Shown here in pieces: positions 1 to 5,125 of a stretch of 6,551 bases of DNA. This stretch comes from Candidatus Marinamargulisbacteria bacterium SCGC AAA071-K20. Its GTDB lineage: Bacteria; Margulisbacteria; Marinamargulisbacteria; GCA-2716485; AAA071-K20. A program made the position numbers and the translations under genes. Within the stretch, counting starts at the first letter, position 1. Every line of letters begins with the position of its first letter. The notes under the pieces are model-generated. The model made no database searches. It had not been told where the DNA came from and saw only the letters and a list, made by a program, of their open reading frames with translations. The DNA is taken from the NCBI GenBank assembly GCA_003265975.1, contig QFBU01000071.1:1-6551 (forward strand). The letters run 5' to 3'.

Positions 1-58
1 CACAAAACCCTTCATAATATCTAAAACTCAACTTAGACAAGCAAAAAAAGCCAACTAG

Positions 59-112
59 ATACGTAATTTTTATTCTATTTACAATAATTTAATTACGTAT
101 TATATTACGTAA
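59..112 (+). promoter_or_regulatory. Sigma70-type promoter overlapped by ATTACGTA repeats
   Basis: A -35 TTTACA (78-83) and a -10 TATATT (101-106) are separated by exactly 17 bp, upstream of the beta-barrel gene at 156. Three copies of one 9-bp motif surround it: ATACGTAAT (59-67, inverted), ATTACGTAT (92-100) and ATTACGTAA (104-112). The last two abut or overlap the -10 box, the position expected for a repressor site. The promoter elements are read directly; the operator role is inferred. The predicted transcript start near 113 leaves a leader of about 43 nt. Confidence 0.6.
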
Positions 113-155
113 GGTAAATTGTATTTACATAAATTAATGATCAACGGAGAAGAAA

Positions 156-737
156 ATGAAACTAGAAAGATATTTAACTGGAATTTTAATTAGTATATTT
201 ATACTAGGGGGCACAAGCATAGCTACACCCTCAAAACACATAAATATTCAGTTTGGAAGAAAAATACTAAATTCATCAGACTGGAAACCATTAGAAGAAC
301 AAACTGAAATTGGAGGAGACTTTGACATTAAAATCAAAAATTCAAACACCTATTTTGTATTTGGGCTTCTAAAATCTGGCAAATCAGAAACTGAAACTGA
401 TGATTTTTTTGGCACCGCAAAGCTAACTCTTACCACTAAAGAAATTAGGTTAGGATTAAGAAAGTACTATTCAGGTTCAGACACATTTAATTTACTTTAC
501 GGGGGTGGGATTACCCTCGGAAATGTTGATTTAAAGTTTAAATGGAATAGCTTTGAAGATAGCGTAAGCAAGTTTGGACTAGGTTACTATTTAGAAGTTG
601 CACCTACCTTTAAATTATCAGAAGGAATCCATGCCGGGATCAAATTTGATTACTCAAGTTTCAACATAACAAGTAACAGTACTACCACTAGTGGAGGCGG
701 TTTTCACTACGCTTTATTTACAGGGGTAAACTTCTAA
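156..737 (+). CDS. Small outer-membrane beta-barrel protein
   Basis: The gene encodes 193 residues. Residues 1-23 form a Sec signal peptide: Lys/Arg at the N-terminus, the hydrophobic run ILISIFILGG, and a probable signal peptidase I site after SIA (about 23/24). The mature part of about 170 residues alternates polar and hydrophobic or aromatic residues in short strands separated by Gly/Ser/Asn-rich turns. It ends in ALFTGVNF; a terminal Phe after alternating hydrophobics is the usual signal for assembly by the BAM machinery. Length and pattern fit an 8-stranded OmpA/OmpX/OmpW-like barrel, but no specific family is recognised. The start is supported by GGAG at 146-149, 6 nt before the ATG. 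It is the first gene of a probable two-gene unit, with the next gene 36 bp downstream. The ligand or role is unknown. Confidence 0.75.
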   Translation: MKLERYLTGILISIFILGGTSIATPSKHINIQFGRKILNSSDWKPLEEQTEIGGDFDIKIKNSNTYFVFGLLKSGKSETETDDFFGTAKLTLTTKEIRLGLRKYYSGSDTFNLLYGGGITLGNVDLKFKWNSFEDSVSKFGLGYYLEVAPTFKLSEGIHAGIKFDYSSFNITSNSTTTSGGGFHYALFTGVNF

Positions 738-773
738 ATTCGTCAAAACAAATCAGAAAATTAAGGATTAAGA

Positions 774-1631
774 ATGAAAGTAATAATTAAGTTAATAGCT
801 TTGTGGTGCCTCTTTTGTAGTTTATTGATAGCATCTCAACCAAATGAACACATGCTGGAAGTACCAATAATTGGGACTAATTTGATTTTAGGAGGGACTA
901 TTCAAAAAAACTACGACGCTTTGAATATTCCAAAAGACAAGATTGAAAGATTTAGTGAGGATTATGAATGTGTTAGCACTTTTAAAATAATAACTAATAA
1001 ATATAAAGTAAAAAGAAAATATAGAACAGTCCCAAAATTTAATAATGATTATCAGATATCTCAGATAGAATTGTTTTACGATAAACATATGTTAGTAGGG
1101 CTACTGTTAGATATGAAAGAAATAGATGGTGAACAACAATTTTTAAACACCGTGGAATTAGTTAAGAAAAATGGGTATAAGAGAGTATTCCCCTCAGTTT
1201 TTAAAAATTATGAAAGTACGCCAAGTGATTATTTTAAGAGATTAAAAGAAGTAAGCGTAGAAGGAATCCCAAAACTTGATAAATTTAAGGGTAAGTGGGG
1301 ATACGGTAAATATAAGCCAAACACCGTAGATATTTATATTAAAGAAACAACTGATTATAGAGAGGTTTTTGTTTTTGATATATATAAAAATGGAACATAC
1401 CACGTTAAATATCTAATAGGTAAAAAAAGTAGTGATCCATTTCTTCGTGTACATTTAGATACAGGAATAAAGAATAAGGGTAGTGATTTAGTACCCGCTT
1501 ATGTAGTAAAAGATCATATGAATTTCTATCTAGCTTTATTATATTTTAAAGACAGTTCTATTAAATACAGGCCTCTTTTTAAGAGAACTTTAGAAGTTTC
1601 ATTTTTCAATAAGGAAAAGCCTCGAACTTAA
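774..1631 (+). CDS. Exported protein of unknown function
   Basis: The gene encodes 285 residues. The first 21 or so look like a Sec signal peptide (two Lys, then the hydrophobic run LIALWCLFCSLLIAS). Cys12 and Cys15 sit too early and in the wrong context for a convincing lipobox, so a soluble periplasmic or surface protein is the simpler reading. The remainder is Lys- and Tyr-rich, with no transmembrane segment and no motif I recognise. Residues 185-260 alternate strand-like segments (for example TVDIYIKETT and REVFVFDIY), suggesting a mainly beta C-terminal half. The start is supported by AAGGA at 763-767, 6 nt before the ATG. It lies 36 bp after the beta-barrel gene on the same strand with no terminator between, so co-transcription is likely. 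Reading stops just before the hairpin series that begins at 1646. Confidence 0.7.
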   Translation: MKVIIKLIALWCLFCSLLIASQPNEHMLEVPIIGTNLILGGTIQKNYDALNIPKDKIERFSEDYECVSTFKIITNKYKVKRKYRTVPKFNNDYQISQIELFYDKHMLVGLLLDMKEIDGEQQFLNTVELVKKNGYKRVFPSVFKNYESTPSDYFKRLKEVSVEGIPKLDKFKGKWGYGKYKPNTVDIYIKETTDYREVFVFDIYKNGTYHVKYLIGKKSSDPFLRVHLDTGIKNKGSDLVPAYVVKDHMNFYLALLYFKDSSIKYRPLFKRTLEVSFFNKEKPRT

Positions 1632-1645
1632 TTAATAGGATGATA

Positions 1646-1663
1646 CGTGAGGGGCATCTCGCG
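1646..1663 (+). other. Stem-loop downstream of the exported-protein gene
   Basis: CGTGAG (1646-1651) pairs with CTCGCG (1658-1663) with one G-U pair around the loop GGGCAT. The stem is followed by GGTTACTTTCAATTTGA. The hairpin at 4819-4842 is followed by a similar tail (GGGTTCGTTCTTTTGAG), so the two may be diverged copies. It starts 15 bp after the stop codon of the gene ending at 1631. There is no clear T-run, so termination is better assigned to the next hairpin. Confidence 0.4.
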
Positions 1664-1685
1664 GGTTACTTTCAATTTGAATGAG

Positions 1686-1713
1686 AAACCAGCAGTGCGG
1701 GAGCCGGTTTTTT
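1686..1713 (+). terminator. Rho-independent terminator of the 156-1631 unit
   Basis: ACCAGC (1688-1693) pairs with GCCGGT (1703-1708) with one A-C mismatch; AA before and TT after extend the stem. The loop contains GTGCGGG and six T residues follow (1708-1713). It is the first terminator-like structure after the gene ending at 1631. It is also the hairpin part of the dispersed repeat family, so it counts as a partial copy (followed by TTTGCTTTGG, as in the other copies). Confidence 0.6.
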
Positions 1714-1720
1714 GCTTTGG

Positions 1721-1871
1721 CAATTGGATTTTGGTTTGATTTTTGGGGTGGTTATTTTTAAGCTTCATAATAGGTATTTAGGTATTTAATAAATGGGTAA
1801 TCGTTGTACTTGGGTTAGGAATCTTTTGATGGTTAAAGTTGGCTGTGCGGGAGCCAATTTTTGCTTTGGAA
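1721..1871 (+). repeat. Intergenic hairpin repeat module, copy 1
   Basis: The module has four parts: a GT-rich head (GGTTTGATTTTTGGGG), a diverged octamer tract (TATTTAGG TATTTAAT), a middle block (AAATGGGTAATCGTTGTACTT and onward to TCTTTTGATGG), and a hairpin with tail TTGCTTTGGAAAG. The hairpin TTGGCT (1839-1844) / AGCCAA (1852-1857) has loop GTGCGGG and is followed by five T residues; flanking AAAG/TTTT can lengthen the stem. It acts plausibly as a + strand terminator. The module lies in tandem with copy 2; their GCGGG loop motifs start at 1847 and 2014. Confidence 0.65.
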
Positions 1872-2036
1872 AGTGGATTTGGGTTTGATTTTAGGATTGG
1901 TTTTAGTTTTTAGTTGAGAATTAACAAATTAACAAATTAATACATTAAGACATGGGCAAAATGGTGTTCGATGTAGTTTGATTAAGAACCTTTTAATGGA
2001 AACAACTGGCTGTGCGGGAGCCAATCTTTGCTTTGG
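1872..2036 (+). repeat. Intergenic hairpin repeat module, copy 2, with 8-bp tandem repeats
   Basis: It has the same order of parts as copy 1: head GGTTTGATTTTAGGATTGG, four octamers at 1920-1951 (ATTAACAA twice, then ATTAATAC, ATTAAGAC), and a middle block starting ATGGGCAAAATGGTGTTCG. The hairpin is TGGCT (2007-2011) / AGCCA (2019-2023) with loop GTGCGGG, followed by ATCTTTGCTTTGG. The module ends within about 10 bp of the stop codon of the minus-strand lipoprotein gene (2046), so it marks the 3' edge of that toxin/immunity cassette. Confidence 0.7.
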
Positions 2037-2045
2037 GAGAGACGT

Positions 2046-2630
2046 TTAAACTACAAGTCTTGAGAACCCAGTTGTATCTTGTATATCGTGATATGGTACA
2101 AATCTGATTTCTTTTTTGAATACTTTTTCGGACTCTTTTCCATCTTCTTCGAATATTGCTTTGAATTCTACATGGACTTTTATGGTTTCTAAGTTTTCCC
2201 AATCGATATCTAAATTCAAAGAGGCATAAAACTCTGTTGTGAAATCTTCTGGATAAAGTGGATTGCCTAACCTTGAGGTTCTCCATATTTTCAAATCAGA
2301 TAATTCATTCTGTGCAATTTTAGCCTCACTATTCTCTAGTAAGTATATATTAATAGGCACAACTTTTTTCAATATACGTTGTTTTTCATTAATTCCGTTT
2401 GAGATATACAAAGAAAACATATATGGACCTGAATGAGTAGCATGTGACTCACTAAGAATATTTTCTGACATTGGCCTAAAAGAAGGTCGTATTTTTACTT
2501 CATCAATCAATAACTGATCATAGAAGTTAGACGATTCTGGAACAATATTATAATATTCAAACCGAATAGGGTTGCAACTTGTTAAAAAGAATATGGATAA
2601 AATAACAACACTATTTTTCAAGAAACTCAT
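2046..2630 (-). CDS. Putative lipoprotein, likely immunity protein of the upstream Rhs tip
   Basis: The gene encodes 194 residues. The N-terminus MSFLKNSVVILSIFFLTSC is a lipoprotein signal peptide with lipobox LTSC (residues 16-19), so Cys19 should be lipidated and the mature protein held in the periplasm or outer membrane. The mature part has no transmembrane helix; alternating strand-like segments (about 87-99 and 147-161) suggest a beta-rich fold. No family is recognised. Its ATG shares one base with the stop codon of the Rhs gene (TAATG), so translation is probably coupled; no strong Shine-Dalgarno of its own is visible. A small gene directly after an Rhs toxin is, in known polymorphic-toxin systems, normally the immunity gene. 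That assignment is by position only. A periplasmic lipoprotein would imply a toxin acting in the periplasm or membrane. Confidence 0.7.
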   Translation of the reverse strand: MSFLKNSVVILSIFFLTSCNPIRFEYYNIVPESSNFYDQLLIDEVKIRPSFRPMSENILSESHATHSGPYMFSLYISNGINEKQRILKKVVPINIYLLENSEAKIAQNELSDLKIWRTSRLGNPLYPEDFTTEFYASLNLDIDWENLETIKVHVEFKAIFEEDGKESEKVFKKEIRFVPYHDIQDTTGFSRLVV

Positions 2631-3505
2631 TATTTAAACACCATATTTTGAAGAGCTAATACCGTCTTCTGACTTCTAATTAAGAGTGTAGTCGGATCTT
2701 CTGGGGATGTCCCCCACGCTATCCACCTAGGTACATCTGCAACACCATGTAACACCTTTCCATAGGGAACATTCTTACCAAACATCTTAAACGCCTGGTC
2801 ATTTCCAAATAGATTAAAAGTAGCCATATTTTGAGGCTTGGGGGGTCTAGAAGCCCCTGTCAATTCATTTTTTATTACAACACTTTCATTTCGTCCATTG
2901 GGTCCAATTTTTTTTATAGCAATTTCATTTGAACCTATTCCAATTTCATGTAATTGTGACTCTTTTGCTGAAACTTCAATATCCGCTAATCCAGGCTTAT
3001 TAAAAGCATTTAACCCATAACTAGCCCCTTGAAGAGCCCCATACCCAGCCCCAATCATCATTCCACCAAGAACAGAATCACCCAAGTTATCATTACCAGC
3101 AGCTAAATTGAAAGCTAGACTAGCTGCACCAAAAATCAACATGTTCTTAGCACTATGGGATGCAATTGATGATGAAAACTGCCCCAATTCTTTCCAAAAC
3201 CGTCCATCAGGGTCATAGTATCTAAGGGGATTGTTATTAACAAAAGTGTAACGATTTAATGTTCTAGGATCACTAGCTGACATTCCAGCAGGATCTTTAG
3301 AAAGAAACCGTTTTGTCTCCGGATCATAGAATCGAGCGTTAAAATAATATAACTCATTTTCACTATCACGATTTAAGTCTGTATGACGGTTTTTTGGCAC
3401 TGTAAATTCAAGGGCTTTTTCGACGAAGCTGAAGCGTTTTTTAATGGACACAGGAAGCGATTCATTTAGAGAAAGAAGCTTATTAGATGTGGTTTGAGTC
3501 GTCAT
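2630..3505 (-). CDS. Orphan Rhs tip with unrecognised C-terminal toxin domain
   Basis: The gene encodes 291 residues. Residues 40-101 are the Rhs-associated core: LYYFNARFYDP, RFLSKDPAG, DPRTLNRYTFVNNNPL and RYYDPDG, after which Rhs proteins switch to a variable toxin. Residues 1-39 are not Rhs-like, and an in-frame TAA lies two codons before the ATG, so this is a short free-standing tip rather than a full Rhs of well over 1,000 residues. After the core, residues 121-165 are hydrophobic and Gly/Ala-rich (glycine-zipper-like, FGAASLAFNLAAG, GGMMIGAGYGALQG). The last 120 or so residues contain NLFGNDQAF, HGVADVPRWIAWG and SPEDPTTL; I recognise no catalytic family. It overlaps the lipoprotein gene by one base. 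Upstream AGG is about 13 nt from the ATG, a weak ribosome site, so expression may be low or depend on fusion to a longer Rhs gene. Confidence 0.8.
   Translation of the reverse strand: MTTQTTSNKLLSLNESLPVSIKKRFSFVEKALEFTVPKNRHTDLNRDSENELYYFNARFYDPETKRFLSKDPAGMSASDPRTLNRYTFVNNNPLRYYDPDGRFWKELGQFSSSIASHSAKNMLIFGAASLAFNLAAGNDNLGDSVLGGMMIGAGYGALQGASYGLNAFNKPGLADIEVSAKESQLHEIGIGSNEIAIKKIGPNGRNESVVIKNELTGASRPPKPQNMATFNLFGNDQAFKMFGKNVPYGKVLHGVADVPRWIAWGTSPEDPTTLLIRSQKTVLALQNMVFK
3210..3390 (-). repeat. Rhs core homology block, copy A
   Basis: This 181-bp stretch, encoding the Rhs core, aligns without gaps to 6371-6551. My hand alignment gives 141 of 181 identical bases (78%); the 70 bases nearest the upstream end (3321-3390 against 6482-6551) match at 62. 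Similarity stops at the PD/NG codons that end the core. Such blocks are known sites where Rhs C-terminal cassettes exchange by homologous recombination. Confidence 0.85.
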
Positions 3506-3564
3506 AGTTTAATTCTACCTAAGTACAAATGAAATTCAAAGTTTTATAGATTTTAGATTAAGAG

Positions 3565-3570
3565 TATAAT
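3565..3570 (+). promoter_or_regulatory. Perfect -10 box directly before the membrane-protein gene
   Basis: TATAAT lies 6 bp before the ATG at 3577. A -35 candidate 17 bp upstream (TTTTAT, 3542-3547) is weak. Initiation about 7 nt downstream of the -10 would fall on the ATG itself, giving a leaderless or nearly leaderless mRNA. The complementary strand carries TATACT (3563-3568) facing the Rhs tip gene, so the 71-bp gap may hold overlapping divergent promoters; that part is weak. Confidence 0.4.
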
Positions 3571-3576
3571 ATTAGA

Positions 3577-4272
3577 ATGTATCTTTTATTTGGTGTTTTT
3601 TTAAATATTTTTTCTGGTGTTATTTCTTCGATAATATATTCCTTTTTGAAATTTAAGGTTCCAATTTTAAAAGTTAATAATTCCAACTCATTAAATGAGA
3701 CTATTATGGTGAATGAGACCTCTATTACTGAATCGAATTCAACAGACTTTCAAAATCGCAACTTAAAACTTCTTAGAGTAGCAGTTAATAATTCATTAAT
3801 AATATTTTTTCTTTATATCTTATTTACTTTTTCGTATCTCCTTTCGAGTATGTTTTTTGATACGCATTCATACTACTCTTGGGAGTATATAAACAATATA
3901 GGCATTAGAGGTGACCATTCACATGGTGGCTCGTTTTTTTTCTTTGAGGGTAGGTTAAAATTATATGATTTTTTGACTTGGGCATCGCCTAGGATATTAG
4001 TAATATTTATAGCTTGTAAGGTGTTTATTACATTTTTAACAGAAATATCATTATTTTTCTTTCGACTTTTCAAACCAATTACTCAAAGCATACAGAAGAA
4101 ATTTGAGCTTATATTTTTAGGCTTTTTTTATGTATTTTTCATTATAGCTTTAGTATGGATACAAACTTCGCTTTCATGGAAAGATTCTCTACTCAGTGTT
4201 TTTGTAGTTATTGGCTTGACTCTTTTGTCCGCATCTAGTGAATCAAATACAAAGACACCTTCTAAAAGATAA
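3577..4272 (+). CDS. Multi-spanning membrane protein of unknown function
   Basis: The gene encodes 231 residues. Hydrophobic segments at about 3-23, 73-93, 138-162, 177-197 and 204-218 suggest four or five transmembrane helices. Between the first two is a polar loop of about 45 residues rich in Asn, Ser and Thr (NNSNSLNETIMVNETSITESNSTD). A second loop holds the His-containing stretch RGDHSHGGS (111-119), and the C-terminus is a short polar tail. I recognise no family. It is transcribed away from the Rhs tip gene, 71 bp apart, and has no partner gene on its strand. It could be cargo of the accessory region or an unpaired immunity-type membrane protein; the sequence does not decide. No good Shine-Dalgarno precedes the ATG (AAGAG at 3560-3564 is 12 nt away), and a perfect TATAAT lies only 6 bp upstream. 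Confidence 0.65.
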   Translation: MYLLFGVFLNIFSGVISSIIYSFLKFKVPILKVNNSNSLNETIMVNETSITESNSTDFQNRNLKLLRVAVNNSLIIFFLYILFTFSYLLSSMFFDTHSYYSWEYINNIGIRGDHSHGGSFFFFEGRLKLYDFLTWASPRILVIFIACKVFITFLTEISLFFFRLFKPITQSIQKKFELIFLGFFYVFFIIALVWIQTSLSWKDSLLSVFVVIGLTLLSASSESNTKTPSKR

Positions 4273-4311
4273 TTGATCAAAACGATATTCTTTTTCACAA
4301 ACCGATGATGC

Positions 4312-4338
4312 AAAAGCCGCTTGGCGGGGCGGCTATTT
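4312..4338 (+). terminator. Hairpin terminator after the membrane-protein gene
   Basis: AGCCGC (4315-4320) pairs perfectly with GCGGCT (4329-4334) around loop TTGGCGGG, with AAA before and ATTTTGG after. It starts 42 bp past the stop codon at 4272. The T-tract is short, so efficiency is uncertain. A second small hairpin, CTCT/AGAG (4365-4375) followed by seven T residues, may back it up. The GCGGG-containing loop is shared with the repeat-module hairpins. Confidence 0.55.
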
Positions 4339-4348
4339 TGGTTTAGGA
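4338..4348 (+). repeat. 11-bp direct repeat left of the recombinase remnant
   Basis: TTGGTTTAGGA occurs here and again at 4798-4808, exactly 460 bp apart. The repeats flank the recombinase remnant; the right copy begins 3 bp after its stop codon. Next to them is a 9-bp inverted pair, GCATTGTCC (4353-4361) and GGACAATGC (4806-4814). These could be the ends of a decayed mobile element, but repeats this short can arise by chance in an AT-rich window. Confidence 0.3.
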
Positions 4349-4546
4349 AAAGGCATTGTCCAGGCTCTTTTAGAGTTTTTTTATTTTATAATTTAATGAC
4401 TAATTCTCCTTTCATAAAAATATGAGACTACAGATAAATTGAAAAGCTTGAGCAAAGAAAAGAACCAGACCTTTTTTGAGTAGTTGAAGAAGCTTTTGTT
4501 TGGTTATATTCATTAGTTTGCCTCATACACTGACTTTGCTACGTAA

Positions 4547-4795
4547 CTACCGGCCCATGGGCCTTTGCATTTGATTCGTCGCCAAAAAATGGCGTTAATT
4601 TTTGGAAGGAAAAAGCGAATAGCGTTGCATAGTTTTCGCCACACAGTAGCGAGTCATTTAATAGTGAGAGGGATGCCGTTGAGGTATGTGCAAGAGTTGT
4701 TAGGCCACAGTACACCACAAGCGACTCTGAGGTACGTAAATTTGAATATCAATGATATCCAGAAAGAGTATCGGCGTTGTGTTGAGGGGGAGTAG
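4547..4795 (+). pseudogene. Tyrosine recombinase remnant (C-terminal catalytic part)
   Basis: The frame is open from just after a TAA (4544-4546) to the stop at 4793-4795; the recognisable part is about 62 residues. Counting from the TTG at 4565, it contains HSFRH (22-26, the conserved H-x-x-R), LGH (46-48) and LRYVN with the nucleophilic Tyr57. The nine-residue spacing from His48 to Tyr57 is typical of integrases and XerC/D-type enzymes. The N-terminal DNA-binding domain and the first catalytic Arg are missing, and no upstream frame supplies them, so this cannot be an active recombinase alone. There is no convincing ribosome site; candidate starts are TTG 4565 and ATG 4589. The perfect palindrome GGCCCATGGGCC (4552-4563) lies at the broken edge. 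It is probably the scar of an integrated element between the two Rhs cassettes. Confidence 0.75.
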
Positions 4796-4797
4796 GA

Positions 4798-4808
4798 TTG
4801 GTTTAGGA
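4798..4808 (+). repeat. 11-bp direct repeat right of the recombinase remnant
   Basis: This is the second copy of TTGGTTTAGGA, beginning 3 bp after the recombinase stop codon and overlapping the start of GGACAATGC (4806-4814), the inverted partner of 4353-4361. It is a candidate boundary of the decayed element. Confidence 0.3.
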
Positions 4809-4818
4809 CAATGCTTAG

Positions 4819-4842
4819 GTAAGCTCGGTGGGGGGAGCTTAC
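4819..4842 (+). other. Perfect 8-bp stem-loop with G-rich loop
   Basis: GTAAGCTC (4819-4826) pairs perfectly with GAGCTTAC (4835-4842) around loop GGTGGGGG. A further GCTTA at 4813-4817 can pair with TAAGC at 4820-4824, so two alternative structures compete for the same strand. The tail CGGGTTCGTTCTTTTGAG resembles the tail of the hairpin at 1646-1663. A T-run is only partly present (TTCTTTT, 4850-4856), so this may be a weak + strand terminator or a repeat-associated structure. Confidence 0.5.
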
Positions 4843-4875
4843 GGGTTCGTTCTTTTGAGCGGAATAATTTCAAAA

Positions 4876-5052
4876 TTTAGGTTTGAGTTTGTGTCTGGTT
4901 TTGTTTTTAATAGAAAATTAACAAATTAACAAATTAACAAATTAACAAATTAATACATTAAGAAATGGGTAAATTGGTGTTCGTTGTACTTGGATTAAAA
5001 TTCTTTTAATGGGGGGAATTGGCTAGGCGGGAGCCAATTCTTGCTTTGGAAA
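4876..5052 (+). repeat. Intergenic hairpin repeat module, copy 3, with expanded 8-bp repeats
   Basis: The head is GGTTTGAG...CTGGTTTTGTTTTTAA. Six octamers follow at 4917-4964 (ATTAACAA four times, then ATTAATAC, ATTAAGAA), then a middle block starting AAATGGGTAAATTGGTGTTC. The hairpin AATTGGCT (5017-5024) / AGCCAATT (5032-5039) is a perfect 8-bp stem with loop AGGCGGG, followed by TTGCTTTGGAAAG. It is highly similar to the module at 1872-2036 and has the same orientation relative to the adjacent minus-strand lipoprotein gene, whose stop lies about 75 bp further on. The remaining bases up to 5125 are AT-rich, with only a weak AAATAAAT/ATTTATTT pairing. Confidence 0.7.
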
Positions 5053-5125
5053 GAGGTTGGAAATATTTTTTATTTTTGATAGAAATAAATCAAGTTTTGT
5101 AGGCCGTTTTTATTTATTTTGAGTT

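Noticed and set aside
888..1088. 66-residue minus-strand frame inside the exported-protein gene
   Set aside because: It is antisense to a gene with a good ribosome site and operon context; its hydrophobic look comes from the AT-rich complement.
2007..2023. Hairpin as intrinsic terminator of the minus-strand lipoprotein gene
   Set aside because: Read on the minus strand the stem is followed by GTTGTTTCC with no proper T-run; the T-rich side is on the + strand. It might still protect a 3' end, but that is not shown.
1993..2286. 97-residue minus-strand frame over the 3' end of the lipoprotein gene
   Set aside because: It overlaps the lipoprotein gene in another frame, runs into the repeat module and has no signal peptide or motif; it is a shadow frame.
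3873..4313. Two small minus-strand frames (3873-4073 and 4128-4313) over the membrane-protein gene
   Set aside because: They are antisense to the membrane-protein frame, have no ribosome site and no recognisable domain; the second also runs through the intergenic start of the terminator.
4490..4497. AAAAGCTT (4442-4449) and AAGCTTTT (4490-4497) as element ends
   Set aside because: The motif is a short AT-rich sequence with a palindromic core, easily produced by chance, and it marks no boundary.
4917..4964. CRISPR-like array
   Set aside because: The units are contiguous 8-mers with no spacers, so this is a simple tandem repeat.
1681..5052. Integron cassette array with attC sites
   Set aside because: Repeats at cassette borders plus a tyrosine recombinase invite this idea. 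The modules lack paired RYYYAAC/GTTRRRY core sites, the recombinase is a fragment without a visible integron-specific domain, and Rhs core homology already explains cassette exchange.
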